Below, in pieces: positions 34,520-43,426 of a stretch of DNA of 64,000 nucleotides. This DNA comes from Aurantiacibacter suaedae (GTDB lineage Bacteria; Pseudomonadota; Alphaproteobacteria; Sphingomonadales; Sphingomonadaceae), in NCBI RefSeq assembly GCF_005434915.1, contig NZ_SKCG01000002.1, forward strand, positions 806,948 through 870,947, given 5' to 3'. The notes beneath the pieces are model-generated. The model was not told the DNA's origin, did not search any database, and saw only the letters and a program-made list of their open reading frames with translations. The position numbers and the translations under genes are program-made. The first letter of the stretch is position 1, and each line of letters starts with the position of its first letter.

Positions 34520-35437
34520 TCACCCGAACAGCAACAAGGATAGCTTGCGACGCTGGGTTGCAACCCAGGGATCTTCCAGCCCTACCGCTTCGAAGAACTG
34601 CAACAGCTTGGCCTTGGCCGCACCATCGCCGCCTTCCGGTTCCCGCCCGATGGCGGCGAGCAGGGTGTCTGCCGCAAGATCGCGGTCGCTAGCGGCAAAG
34701 GCCGCTTCGGAATAGGCGATCTGCGCCTCGGCATCGTCGGGGCTGGCCTCTGCGGCTTGCCGCAGCGCGGAAAGTTCCTCGGTATCGACCTGCGGCCCGG
34801 CCAGATCGAGCGCGGCCTTGGCCTGCGCCAGCGCGGGATCGTCCTTCACGGTGTCGGGCAGCTCTGCGAAGGCGGCCTTGGCCTCTTCCGTCATGTCGGC
34901 GGCCAGCAGCGCGCGAATGAGTCCCGAATGCGCAGCGGCATTGTCGGGCGCCATCTGCGCGATCTGCATGAAGATCGAGCCGGCGCGCTGGGCATCACCG
35001 CCTGCCAGCACCTCTTCACCCATGGCAAGCAGCTGGTCGATGTCGGGCGCGGCCTCGTCACCTGCGGCGCCCGGCGTTACCGGCACCTGCGCGAGGATCT
35101 GGTCCAGCGCGCCCTTCAATTGCGATTCGCTGCGCGCCGGGGTGAGGTCGGCCACCGGCTGGCCCTGAAAGATGGCATAGACCGTAGGAATTGACTGGAC
35201 CTGAAACTGGCTGGCGATGAAGCCTTCTTCATCGACATTGATCTTGGCCAGCACCACGCCCTTTTCGGCATATTCGGCGCAGACCTTCTCCAGCACCGGG
35301 GTCAGCGCCTTGCACGGGCCGCACCATTCGGCCCAGAAATCCACGATTACGAGCTTGTTCTGGCTGGGATCGACCACTTCCTTGCGGAATCGCTCCACCG
35401 CTTTCTGTTCGTCGATATTGAGGCCCATACTTGCCAC
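34520..35437 (-). CDS. Thioredoxin-TPR co-chaperone (CnoX/YbbN-like)
   Basis: Cytoplasmic holdase or redox protein, 305 residues. The N-terminal thioredoxin fold has an intact active site WAEWCGPCK and the cis-proline loop VQSIPTV. The C-terminal half is tetratricopeptide-like (LLAMGEEVLAGGDAQRAGSIF; LSALRQAAEASPDDAEAQIAY). This layout is CnoX; E. coli CnoX lacks the CxxC, whereas this one should be redox active. The GTG at 35437 has GGGAG eight bases before it; the ATG at 35428 is an alternative. It forms an operon with the LON-domain gene. Confidence 0.9.
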   Translation of the reverse strand: MASMGLNIDEQKAVERFRKEVVDPSQNKLVIVDFWAEWCGPCKALTPVLEKVCAEYAEKGVVLAKINVDEEGFIASQFQVQSIPTVYAIFQGQPVADLTPARSESQLKGALDQILAQVPVTPGAAGDEAAPDIDQLLAMGEEVLAGGDAQRAGSIFMQIAQMAPDNAAAHSGLIRALLAADMTEEAKAAFAELPDTVKDDPALAQAKAALDLAGPQVDTEELSALRQAAEASPDDAEAQIAYSEAAFAASDRDLAADTLLAAIGREPEGGDGAAKAKLLQFFEAVGLEDPWVATQRRKLSLLLFG

Positions 35438-35621
35438 GTCGTGTGCTCCCGTCGGCGTTTTCGGTAAGATGCCAATGTGGGCCTTTTGCGCGATTTGTGA
35501 AGGGCAGAGCGCGCAAATGAGCGGTTCTGCAAAAAGGCGCATTTTTCCGCTTGCAGGGGCGAATAACCGCTGCTAGTTGCGCCGCTCCCCACCGGGGCTT
35601 CGGCTTCGGAAACGTCAGTGA

Positions 35622-35696
35622 GCGGGCGTAGCTCAGGGGTAGAGCATCACCTTGCCAAGGTGAGGGTCGGGCGTTCGAATCGCCTCGCCCGCTCCA
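35622..35696 (+). tRNA. tRNA-Gly (anticodon GCC)
   Basis: A 75-base cloverleaf with encoded CCA. The acceptor GCGGGCG pairs with CGCCCGC; the D-arm is GCTCAGGGGTAGAGC; the anticodon stem CACCT/AGGTG holds loop TTGCCAA with GCC at its centre; the T-arm contains GTTCGAATC. The downstream GH127 gene is on the other strand and no integrase is near, so it is not used as an attachment site here. Confidence 0.97.
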
Positions 35697-35763
35697 GTTT
35701 TCAGGGAAGTCCCGACGCAAACGCGCCGGGTATCCTCCGAAAATCAAACTCTTCGCCTGCCCC

Positions 35764-37725
35764 TCAGGCCGTGTGTGGCGACAGATCCCAGTAGGTCGCA
35801 TAGCGCTGATGCGCGATGCGGTGATAGGGAACCAGCGTCACTTCGCTGCCATCGGTGGCTTTGACCGCGAAGGTCAGCGGCGCACCGCCCGCGGCGGGCG
35901 CGATTCGCCCCGCCACGTCCTCGGGGCTGCCGGTAAGGCGCGGCACCTGCACCGGCGCATCGTTGTATTGGCCATACTTGCGCTCGTTGATCACGATGTC
36001 GGCACCGGGGGGCAGGGCCTCCTCGCCGAGCTCCGCAGCTAACACGAGCGGGCCGTAGGTGAAGGCGGCGATATGCGGTGCGGCAGCCAGCGGCTCTGCG
36101 GTTACGGCCATTTCCAGCACCAGTTCGACCGTGTCGCCATCGCGCCAACGCTGCGCGACATCGAGATAGCGGCCGGGCTGATCGGATGCGATCACTGGCT
36201 CGCCGTTGACAATTACGCGGGCGGTCGGGCTCCAGCCCGGATGCCGCAGCTTGAGTGTCAGCTCTTTCGGCTGATCGAGCGTCCACGTCAGCCGCGTGGC
36301 CGGTTCCTCGGGAAAGCGGGTATCCTGAGTCAGCGCCGCGCCGTGCTCGTGCCATTGCACCGAGGAGGGGATCAGCAGGTTCACCCACAAGGTATTGCCA
36401 GCGTGGAAGTAGATCGAATCGCGATATTTGACGTGGTTCTCCATGCCGGTGCCGGTGCAGCACCAGAAGCTGTCTTCCGGCGTGTGATACAGCTTCATGT
36501 ATCCGGGCCGCGCGCCCTGGAAATAGGTCGCCATTCCGCTGTCCGGGTCTTGCGAGGCGAGGATGCCGTTGAACAGCGTGCGCTCGTAGAAATCGGCATA
36601 GTCGGCGCGCGGCTGGGTGAGGAACAGTGCGCGGGTGAGCTTTGCCATGTTATGCTGGCAGCAGGTTTCCGAGCCCTTGGCCGAGAACACATGGTCGGCC
36701 ACATCGGCCATGGCAAAAAAGTGCTCGTTATCGCCGTGTCCGCCGGTCGCGTAAGACCGGGTGCGGGTGACGGTTTGCCAGAAGAACTCTGCGGCTGCGT
36801 GATAGCCCTCATCCGCTCCGATCTGCGCGACCCGCTCGAAACCGACGACCTTGGGCACTTGCGTGTTGGCGTGCAGGCCATCGAGGTGATCGTGTTCGCG
36901 TGTCAGCGGCACCAGCAGCGCCTTGTGCGAGAAGCTTTCGGCCAGCGCGCGGTATTCAGGCTTGCCGGTCATCGCGTAAAGGTCGGCGTAGATTTCATTC
37001 ATGCCGCCGTGCTCGGTGGCCAGCATGGCCTCGAACTGAGCGTCAGTAAGGTCTCTGGTCGCGACGACACCCCAGTCGGCAAGCCGCAGCAACACCTCGC
37101 GCGCCGTCTCGCTCCCAGCGAGTTCGGCGCCGTCGCGCAGGCCCGCGTAGACCTTGTGGAGCGTGTACCACGGCACGCCGGTGATCGGCTCGCCGGCGAT
37201 ATGCGCCGCAACCAGCGCTGCGCCTTGCGGGAAGGCTGTCACCAGCCCGCTGCCTGCGGCCTCCTGGCAGGCAGCCAGCTCGCTCGCGATATAGTCGATC
37301 CGTTCACGATAGTCGGGCGTGCCGGTCGCGCGGTAGGCCAGCGCGCAGGCCGAGAGGTAATGGCCCAGCGTGTGCCCGTGACAGTTGATGTCGGCCCAGG
37401 TTGGCTCCGATTCCCAACCGCCGTAGACTGGGGCCTTCGGCTCCAAGCCGGCATTGACGCGGAAATTGTGCAGCATTCGGTCGGGCGACAGGCTGAGCAG
37501 ATAGCGCTCCGTCATCCGCTGGGCGTGAAGGAACGGCCCTTCGTGAAGGGCCACGTCGGCCATGTCGAACGGCTGCGCCGCCAAAGCGGGGATATCTGCC
37601 GGAGTGGAAGCGGCGGCGAGAGCTTGCGCGCCGGCCGGTTGAGCGGCCGCGAGAGCAATCGCGCCCGACGCCGTGCCGGTGAGGAAGGCACGTCGGGAGG
37701 GGCGGGCAAAATCGGCGGCTATCAT
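35764..37725 (-). CDS. Glycoside hydrolase family 127-like (beta-L-arabinofuranosidase family), Tat-exported
   Basis: Periplasmic or secreted glycosidase, 653 residues. It starts with a twin-arginine signal (PSRRAFLTGTASG). The GH127 (DUF1680) fold has a helical barrel from about residue 60 (AQRMTERYLLSLSPDRML) and a C-terminal beta domain. Key residues match HypBA1: a cysteine in SETCCQHNMAKLTR, and the double cysteine in FWCCTGTGMENHVKY that supplies nucleophile and zinc ligands. The start at 37725 has GAGAGGAC seven bases upstream. No other sugar genes adjoin, so the substrate (L-arabinofuranoside or another plant or algal side chain) is open. Confidence 0.88.
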   Translation of the reverse strand: MIAADFARPSRRAFLTGTASGAIALAAAQPAGAQALAAASTPADIPALAAQPFDMADVALHEGPFLHAQRMTERYLLSLSPDRMLHNFRVNAGLEPKAPVYGGWESEPTWADINCHGHTLGHYLSACALAYRATGTPDYRERIDYIASELAACQEAAGSGLVTAFPQGAALVAAHIAGEPITGVPWYTLHKVYAGLRDGAELAGSETAREVLLRLADWGVVATRDLTDAQFEAMLATEHGGMNEIYADLYAMTGKPEYRALAESFSHKALLVPLTREHDHLDGLHANTQVPKVVGFERVAQIGADEGYHAAAEFFWQTVTRTRSYATGGHGDNEHFFAMADVADHVFSAKGSETCCQHNMAKLTRALFLTQPRADYADFYERTLFNGILASQDPDSGMATYFQGARPGYMKLYHTPEDSFWCCTGTGMENHVKYRDSIYFHAGNTLWVNLLIPSSVQWHEHGAALTQDTRFPEEPATRLTWTLDQPKELTLKLRHPGWSPTARVIVNGEPVIASDQPGRYLDVAQRWRDGDTVELVLEMAVTAEPLAAAPHIAAFTYGPLVLAAELGEEALPPGADIVINERKYGQYNDAPVQVPRLTGSPEDVAGRIAPAAGGAPLTFAVKATDGSEVTLVPYHRIAHQRYATYWDLSPHTA

Positions 37726-37829
37726 GGGCAAGTCCTCTCGTGGTCGGCTCTCTCGGCCGCACACTTACCCTATCAGCTTGATACCGCTATCAAAGCCGCT
37801 TTGTGAGCGCTGCTCTCCCCGGCGCGGCG

Positions 37830-39317
37830 CTAGTCTGTAAGCGCTTCGCCTTCGTATCCCTCAAGCTCGCTGCCATCGAGTGTGACGATATGGACGAGGT
37901 TGGTCGCGCCCGGCTGGCCGAACGGTACGCCCGCCATCACCGCCAGTTGCGAGCCGGACTCGCCAAGGCCGTTGCGCAGCGCCATGCGCTTGCCCTTGCC
38001 GACCATTTCTTCGAAACTTTCGATATCGCGCGTGGCGACCGCGTGCGCGCCCCAGAGCAGCGCCATCCGCCGCGCCACGCTCAGCTGCGGGGTCAGCGCC
38101 ATCAGCGGCACGGCGGGCCGTTCGCGCGACACGCGCCGGGCAGATGAGCCGGACCAGGTGAACACGGCAATCGCATCGATGTCCATCGTATCGGCGATGT
38201 GCATACAGGCATTGGCCAGCGCATCGGCGGTGGTCTTGTCGGGCGGGGTTTCCAGAGCGCGAATGCGCGAGCGATAGCCATCGTCGCGTTCGACCTGACG
38301 CGCGATCGCGTCCATCATCATCACGGCCTCTTCGGGCCAGTCGCCAGCGGCGGTTTCGGCGCTCAGCATCACCGCATCGACCCCGTCGTAAACCGCATTG
38401 GCGACGTCGGAGACCTCGGCGCGCGTGGGCGTGGGGCTTTCGATCATCGATTCGAGCATCTGCGTTGCCACGATCACCGGCTTGCCGGTGAGCCGGGTGG
38501 CGTTGACGATTTTCTTCTGCAGCGGCGGCACTTCCTCGGGGTTCAGCTCGACGCCCAGATCGCCGCGCGCCACCATGATCCCGTCGGACTGAGCGATGAT
38601 CTCATCGAGGCACTTCACCGCCTGAGGCTTTTCGATCTTGGCGCAGAGGAAGGCGCGCTTCTCGCCCTCTGGTGTGAGCATCAGGTCGCGCGCCTCGATC
38701 AGATCTTCCGGACGCTGGACGAAGCTCAGGCCGATCCAGTCGACATTCTGATCGAGCGCAAAGGCGAGGTCGCGGCGATCTTTCTCGGTCAGCGCGGGGA
38801 TCGGAATCTCGGCGTCGGGCACGTTCACGCCCTTGCGGTCGGAAATTACTCCGCCGACTTCGGCGGTGCAGACGATGGCTTCGGCGCTGGCGCTTTTCAC
38901 GCGCAGGCGGATCTTGCCGTCGTTCACCAGCAACCGCTGGCCCGCCTCGATCACGCGGAAGATTTCATCGTGCGGAAGTTCGGCGCGGGTGGCGTCGCCC
39001 GGTGTCGGGTCACGGTCGAAGGTGAACGTGCCTCCGTGCGGGATCGTGGCGCGCCCGCCAGCGATCTTGCCGACGCGCAGCTTCGGCCCCTGCAGGTCGG
39101 CAAGGATCGCGATCGGGCGGCCGAACTCTGCCTCCAGCGCGCGGATCTTGGCGATCGTCTGCGCGTGGAATGCGTGCTCGCCATGGCTCATGTTGACGCG
39201 GAAGGCATCGGCACCGGCGCGGAACAAGGCGCGCAGCACTTCCGGATCTTCGGTGGCGGGGCCGGTGGTGGCAAGGATTTTGACCTTGCGGTTGCGGGGG
39301 GCGAATTTTGTCATCAT
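37830..39317 (-). CDS. pyk: Pyruvate kinase
   Basis: Last step of glycolysis: phosphoenolpyruvate and ADP to pyruvate and ATP. The 495-residue protein shows KILATTGPATEDPE, the FRVNMSHG substrate loop, VARGDLGVEL with its metal ligands, the catalytic lysine region AKIEKPQAVKCLDEI, and ATQMLESMIESPTPTRAE. The C-terminal allosteric domain includes FTWSGSSARRVSRERP. The start at 39317 (MMTKFAP) gives the normal first strand; the frame is open further upstream. It diverges from the DUF1244 gene with only 49 bp between starts. Confidence 0.96.
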   Translation of the reverse strand: MMTKFAPRNRKVKILATTGPATEDPEVLRALFRAGADAFRVNMSHGEHAFHAQTIAKIRALEAEFGRPIAILADLQGPKLRVGKIAGGRATIPHGGTFTFDRDPTPGDATRAELPHDEIFRVIEAGQRLLVNDGKIRLRVKSASAEAIVCTAEVGGVISDRKGVNVPDAEIPIPALTEKDRRDLAFALDQNVDWIGLSFVQRPEDLIEARDLMLTPEGEKRAFLCAKIEKPQAVKCLDEIIAQSDGIMVARGDLGVELNPEEVPPLQKKIVNATRLTGKPVIVATQMLESMIESPTPTRAEVSDVANAVYDGVDAVMLSAETAAGDWPEEAVMMMDAIARQVERDDGYRSRIRALETPPDKTTADALANACMHIADTMDIDAIAVFTWSGSSARRVSRERPAVPLMALTPQLSVARRMALLWGAHAVATRDIESFEEMVGKGKRMALRNGLGESGSQLAVMAGVPFGQPGATNLVHIVTLDGSELEGYEGEALTD

Positions 39318-39366
39318 CTGAACGCCTATCGCACCATCCCACGACAAGACAAGGACACATGAGACC

Positions 39367-39678
39367 ATGAGCGACACACACGATCCGCTGGACCAGCTGC
39401 CCGACGACGTGGCGGCTGCCGCATTTCGCCGTCTGGTGCGCCATCTGCGCCACCGCCACGACGCGCAGAACATCGAGTTGATGGGGCTCTCGGGCTTCTG
39501 CCGCAATTGCCTTGCCGACTGGATTCGCGATGCCGGATACGAAGGCGACAAGGCCGATGCGCGCGCGCTGATTCACGGTATGCCGATGGACGAATGGAAG
39601 GCGAAATATCAGACCGAGGCCACCCCCGAGCAGCTTGCCCGAATGGACGAGAGCCTGAAAAAGAACGCACAAGATTAA
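39367..39678 (+). CDS. DUF1244 family protein
   Basis: A 103-residue soluble helical protein of the DUF1244 family, widespread in alphaproteobacteria. It shows AAFRRLVRHLRHRHDAQNIE, the conserved LSGFCRNCLADW (CxxC) and the GYEGDKADARALIHGMP segment. No function is established. It is divergent from pyk and about 90 bp upstream of gapR. Confidence 0.88.
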   Translation: MSDTHDPLDQLPDDVAAAAFRRLVRHLRHRHDAQNIELMGLSGFCRNCLADWIRDAGYEGDKADARALIHGMPMDEWKAKYQTEATPEQLARMDESLKKNAQD

Positions 39679-39770
39679 TCGCGCAGCGCGTGATCCGGGC
39701 CTTCACCCGGCGCTTATGGCTGGCTATCGGGCTGCCATTAACGATTCTCGAATTTTGATGGAGCACCCCG

Positions 39771-40007
39771 ATGGCCGAAGCCACTGACGACCGCCTGCGC
39801 CTGCTGATCGAGCGCATCGAACGCCTCGAAGAAGAAAAGAAGGGCATCGCCGACGATATCCGCGACGTCTACGCCGAGGCCAAGGCTGTGGGTTATGACC
39901 CCAAGATCATGCGCCAGATCGTGCGCCTGCGGAAGATGGACCCGAACGACCGCAGCGAAATGGAAATGATCCTCGACACCTACAAGGCCGCGCTCGGGTT
40001 GGGGTGA
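39771..40007 (+). CDS. gapR: GapR-family nucleoid-associated protein (DUF2312)
   Basis: A 78-residue helical DNA-binding protein of the DUF2312 family. In Caulobacter, GapR binds overtwisted DNA ahead of forks and polymerases and helps gyrase and topoisomerase IV. Visible here are the coiled N-terminal helix ([23 protein letters not shown]), the [15 protein letters not shown] core and the [10 protein letters not shown] segment whose basic residues line the DNA channel. Length is close to the Caulobacter protein (89). AGCACCCCG precedes the ATG, a weak ribosome site. Confidence 0.93.
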   Translation: MAEATDDRLRLLIERIERLEEEKKGIADDIRDVYAEAKAVGYDPKIMRQIVRLRKMDPNDRSEMEMILDTYKAALGLG

Positions 40008-40068
40008 TTACGCCTGCTTGTGCATTGGCGGCGCCTGTGGAAGGCTGCTTGTGGGAAGGGGCTTTTCT

Positions 40069-41142
40069 ATGGATCTACGGTGCACTGCCTTTGTAGCCGC
40101 GATTCTCGCGCTGACGCCTTTCGCCGGTCACGCGCAGGAGCGGATCGATCTGGATCCTGCCGCAAGCTGGGAACACCCGCATAGTCATGTGGTGGTGCCC
40201 GCCAAATGGGGCGGGTTGTCGCGAGAAGAGGCAATCGCCTTTGCCGACGACTTCCTCAATGTCGGTTTCCAGTTCGAAACTCCCGATACCGACGAGCTGC
40301 TGAGTCTTTATTTCTTTCGGCAAACCAGCGGCGCGGTGCCGGTCTGGATGGCACAGGCGCAGGCAGCGATCACGGCCCGCGGCAATTTTGGCATCCCGGA
40401 AATCGTCGGCTCGACAGAGGCTTTCGTGCCGCCCGGGCAGTCGCATGCCTCGGGTCTGAAGGCTGTCTTCAGACTTGGAGCCGAGGCACCGTTCCGCAGC
40501 ACCGGTCTGGCCTTGTTCGCGCTTGACGGCTGGCTGGTCAAAGTGCGGGCATCCTCCGCACGGCGTACGCCTGCGGAGCTTGAGCAATGGATGCAGGCGG
40601 CAATCTCCGAGCTCGATCTGCCCACGGCAAATTCACCGGTCGCGATGCCCGTGATCGAATGCAGCGCGCCGCTGAGCTTCGATAATGCGGTGCAGGATGC
40701 TCCTGAGGATATTGGCGCCAACTTGCTCGGCGGCTTGATGAATGATCTGCTCCTGCAACAGGAGGATAAGCCGGAGACGCTTTCGGAAAAGACAGCCGGA
40801 GCCCAATGGTGCATCGATAGCACGCTCGGCGGAGTTCAGACCATCTATCGTGCCGATGAACAGACGGATGGATACTTGCTGGCGCTGGGTGATAGCGGGG
40901 TGGCCGTGCAAGTCTACCGCGACACGCTCAGCGGCCTGCTGTCTGAGCCCGGAAGTGCGGCCGCGCCGCGCTTCGACATCGCTTTGCACAATGCGAAGGT
41001 GAGCACACAGTTTGCTCCGCAGGACCGGTTACCTTCTCCGCAACGTGTCGCCGAGGTGATTAATGCAAGACGCATAGTCTCGCGGACGACCACTTGGGGC
41101 GACAAGCGCGATATCGAGATTACCGCGCCAGCTGAAGAATAG
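40069..41142 (+). CDS. Hypothetical exported protein, 357 residues
   Basis: A Sec signal peptide (hydrophobic TAFVAAILALTPFAG, cleavage near GHAQE) precedes a large periplasmic domain with no recognised family. Features are PAKWGGLSREEAIAFADDFL, a LYFFRQTSGAVP strand and a single late cysteine pair (VIECSAP and AQWCIDST). The ATG at 40069 is preceded by GAAGGGG. It follows gapR by about 60 bp on the same strand but no shared role is suggested. Confidence 0.7.
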   Translation: MDLRCTAFVAAILALTPFAGHAQERIDLDPAASWEHPHSHVVVPAKWGGLSREEAIAFADDFLNVGFQFETPDTDELLSLYFFRQTSGAVPVWMAQAQAAITARGNFGIPEIVGSTEAFVPPGQSHASGLKAVFRLGAEAPFRSTGLALFALDGWLVKVRASSARRTPAELEQWMQAAISELDLPTANSPVAMPVIECSAPLSFDNAVQDAPEDIGANLLGGLMNDLLLQQEDKPETLSEKTAGAQWCIDSTLGGVQTIYRADEQTDGYLLALGDSGVAVQVYRDTLSGLLSEPGSAAAPRFDIALHNAKVSTQFAPQDRLPSPQRVAEVINARRIVSRTTTWGDKRDIEITAPAEE

Positions 41143-41216
41143 ATCGGGGGCTTGCTTGCAGACCGGCTGTATTGCATTAGCAATACACTAATAGCAGTCC
41201 GCAAGGAGACACGACA

Positions 41217-41562
41217 ATGGCAGGCCCCTGGAAAGACGCGCGGAATCCCCGTTACCACTACGCCCACGATAGAGGGGCACCCGATCCAGGAATATCTCGG
41301 CATCGTCACCGGAGAGGTGATTGTCGGTGCCAATGTCTTCCGCGATCTGTTTGCCAATATCCGTGACATCGTGGGCGGGCGTTCGGGCAGCTACGAGCGG
41401 ATCCTCGCCGATGCGCGCAAGCAGGCGATCGAGGAATTGCAGGCCGAGTGCGGCGCGCTCGGCGGCAATGCCGTGGTCGGGATCGACCTCGACTATGAGG
41501 TGATCGGCCAGTCAGGCTCGATGCTGATGGTTTCCGCCAGCGGCACGGCGGTGAAAATCTGA
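41217..41562 (+). pseudogene. ybjQ: YbjQ/UPF0145 family gene with apparent 1-base frameshift near its start
   Basis: The product from about 41251 on is a clear YbjQ family protein: [53 protein letters not shown] and [14 protein letters not shown]. Its frame has no ATG or GTG near the proper N terminus. The only good signal, AAGGAGA seven bases before an ATG at 41217, opens a different frame ([11 protein letters not shown]). Removing one C from the CCCC run at 41247-41250 joins the two perfectly. It is therefore a sequencing error, a real inactivating mutation, or a slippage site. A TTG at 41152 is in frame but has no ribosome site. Confidence 0.75.
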
Positions 41563-41645
41563 TACTGCTTACGGGTAGTTGAAGGACAAGCGCCGCTGGT
41601 CTAGGCGGCGCTTTCCAGTTTCAGACGCACAAGCGACGGATCACC

Positions 41646-42392
41646 ATGGCAGGCCATTCCAAATTCAAGAACATCATGCACCGCAAGGGTGCGCAGGATA
41701 AGAAGCGCTCGGGCCTCTTTTCCAAGCTCAGCCGCGAAATCACCGTGGCCGCCAAGATGGGCATGCCCGATCCCGACATGAACCCGCGCCTGCGCCTTGC
41801 GGTCAATGCCGCCAAGGCGCAGTCGATGCCGAAGGACAATATCCAGCGCGCGATCGACAAGGCCTCGGCTTCGGACGGTGAGAACTACGAAGAGGTCCGC
41901 TACGAGGGCTATGGCCCGGGCGGCGTGGCGCTGATCGTGGAAACGCTGACCGACAACCGCAACCGCACCGCCACCAACGTGCGCACCGCGTTCTCCAAGA
42001 ACGGCGGCAACATGGGCACCGAGGGCAGCGTTCAGCACGGGTTCGAGCGCAAGGGCCTGATCGAATATCCGACCAGCGCGGGCGACGAGGAGAAGATCCT
42101 CGAAGCGGCGATGGAAGCGGGCGCCGACGATATCGAATCGAGCGAAGACGGCCACACCATCTGGACCGAGGCCGATCAGCTGCACCAGATCGCCGCCGAG
42201 CTGGAAAAGTCGCTTGGCGATGCGGAGACCGTGAAGCTGGCGTGGAAGCCCAACATCACCGTCGACATGGAAGAGAAGGAAGCGACCACGCTGCTGAAGC
42301 TGGTGGACGCGCTCGACGATGATGACGACGTGCAGACCGTCTGGGGCAACTACGACATCTCCGACGAGCTGATGGAGAAGCTGGCGGGCTGA
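41646..42392 (+). CDS. yebC: YebC/PmpR family protein
   Basis: A 248-residue protein starting [20 protein letters not shown], the family hallmark, followed by [31 protein letters not shown] and the acidic C-terminal domain. Long described as a transcriptional regulator; family members are now also known as ribosome-associated factors that relieve stalling. It lies just upstream of ruvC, the usual neighbourhood, separated here by a very short membrane-peptide gene. Confidence 0.95.
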   Translation: MAGHSKFKNIMHRKGAQDKKRSGLFSKLSREITVAAKMGMPDPDMNPRLRLAVNAAKAQSMPKDNIQRAIDKASASDGENYEEVRYEGYGPGGVALIVETLTDNRNRTATNVRTAFSKNGGNMGTEGSVQHGFERKGLIEYPTSAGDEEKILEAAMEAGADDIESSEDGHTIWTEADQLHQIAAELEKSLGDAETVKLAWKPNITVDMEEKEATTLLKLVDALDDDDDVQTVWGNYDISDELMEKLAG

Positions 42393-42400
42393 GCTGGTTG

Positions 42401-42496
42401 ATGCGGCCCTGGCGCGACTGGGCGATCCTGCTCATCATCGCCATCCCGCTGCTCTTGGCGATTGTCTGGCGGCTGTCGCTCGCCTTCGGCCTGTGA
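42401..42496 (+). CDS. Predicted 31-residue single-helix membrane peptide
   Basis: A short reading frame between yebC and ruvC encoding a basic N terminus (MRPWRDW), one strongly hydrophobic helix (AILLIIAIPLLLAIVW) and a short tail (RLSLAFGL). It begins eight bases after the yebC stop and ends ten bases before the ruvC ATG, so it fills the gap exactly. The ribosome site is weak (GAGCTGG), and translation may be coupled to yebC. Function unknown; composition is typical of genuine small membrane proteins. Confidence 0.5.
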   Translation: MRPWRDWAILLIIAIPLLLAIVWRLSLAFGL

Positions 42497-42506
42497 CGGG
42501 CCTGCC

Positions 42507-42983
42507 ATGATTATCCTCGGCCTCGATCCTTCGCTCAGTTCCACCGGCTGGGGCGTGATCCGTTCAGAGGGCAGCCGGATCAGCCATGTCGCGCATGGCC
42601 AGGTGAAGACTGCCTCTGCCACCCCGATGCCCGAGCGGCTGGCCTTCCTGCAGGCTGAGCTCGCGCAGGTGATCGCGCGCTACCGGCCCGATCGCGCTGC
42701 GGCTGAAGAGATATTTCTCAACAAGAACCCGCAGTCGACGCTGAAGCTGGCCCAGGCGCGCGGGGCCGTGCTGGCGACTTGCGGCGCGGCCTACGATGGG
42801 ATGGGGCTGGCGGTGCGCGAACATGCGGCGCGCGCGGTGAAGAAATCGGTGGTGGGCACCGGCGCTGCCGAGAAGGCACAGGTGCAGGCGATGCTCAAGG
42901 TGTTGTTGCCGGGGGTAAAGGTGGTGGGCGCGGATGCGGCCGACGCGCTGGCGGTGGCCATTGCCGATGCGCATCTGGGGTGA
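42507..42983 (+). CDS. ruvC: Holliday junction resolvase RuvC
   Basis: Endonuclease cutting four-way DNA junctions, 158 residues. Catalytic acids are visible: Asp7 in LGLDPSLSSTGWG, Glu in AAEEIFLNKNPQSTLKL, and two aspartates in GADAADALAVAIADAH. The ATG at 42507 puts Asp7 in its standard place. ruvA and ruvB, often next in the operon, are absent; an unrelated monooxygenase-fold gene follows. Confidence 0.95.
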   Translation: MIILGLDPSLSSTGWGVIRSEGSRISHVAHGQVKTASATPMPERLAFLQAELAQVIARYRPDRAAAEEIFLNKNPQSTLKLAQARGAVLATCGAAYDGMGLAVREHAARAVKKSVVGTGAAEKAQVQAMLKVLLPGVKVVGADAADALAVAIADAHLG

Positions 42984-43042
42984 CTTGGAATATCCCTTCG
43001 TCCCCTCCTCACCACAAACGGAAATGGGCTGGAGGAGCGACA

Positions 43043-43351
43043 ATGTACCTGGTGGTATTCCGCAACCGCAAGCGCGCCGACATCGATCAGGCGGCTTACT
43101 CCGCCGAGGCTGCCCGGATGGAGGCCATGGCCCGCCAGCAACCGGGCTTTCTCTCGTTCAAGAGCTATGCCGCCGACGATGGCGAGGTGATTGCCCTGTC
43201 CGAATGGGAGAGCGAGGGGGCGGCCCGCAACTGGGGCCGCGTGGCCGAACACCGCGTAGCACAGGCCCGCGGGCGCGAGGCCTACTACGCCGACTACACC
43301 CTGTTCACCTGCGACAATCCGCGCATACACCGGTTCATGGCGCAGGGCTGA
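43043..43351 (+). CDS. Antibiotic-biosynthesis-monooxygenase (ABM) fold protein
   Basis: A 102-residue ferredoxin-like dimeric alpha+beta barrel protein: YLVVFRNRKR, MEAMARQQPGFLSFKSYAADDG, VIALSEWESEGAARNW and HRVAQARGREAYYADYTLFTC. Members include cofactor-free monooxygenases and heme-degrading enzymes, and many are uncharacterised. Its strong ribosome site (GGAGGAG) starts 60 bp after ruvC. No substrate can be deduced. Confidence 0.85.
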   Translation: MYLVVFRNRKRADIDQAAYSAEAARMEAMARQQPGFLSFKSYAADDGEVIALSEWESEGAARNWGRVAEHRVAQARGREAYYADYTLFTCDNPRIHRFMAQG

Positions 43352-43426
43352 GCGTCCTTTCCTACACGCTGCGCGGGGCTGGGGCGGCTGACAATTGCGC
43401 TATCCGAGCAGTTTGCCCGGTCAGGA

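Noticed and set aside
35622-35764. tRNA-Gly as an integration site
   Set aside because: No integrase gene and no repeated tRNA 3' end was seen in the window; the adjoining GH127 gene has normal composition.
36073-37806. 577-codon open frame antisense to the GH127 gene
   Set aside because: No domain, no start signal, and the opposite strand encodes a complete enzyme with catalytic cysteines and a Tat signal.
41152-41217. TTG at 41152 as the true ybjQ start
   Set aside because: It adds about 33 residues absent from the family, has no ribosome site, and ignores the strong site before the ATG at 41217.
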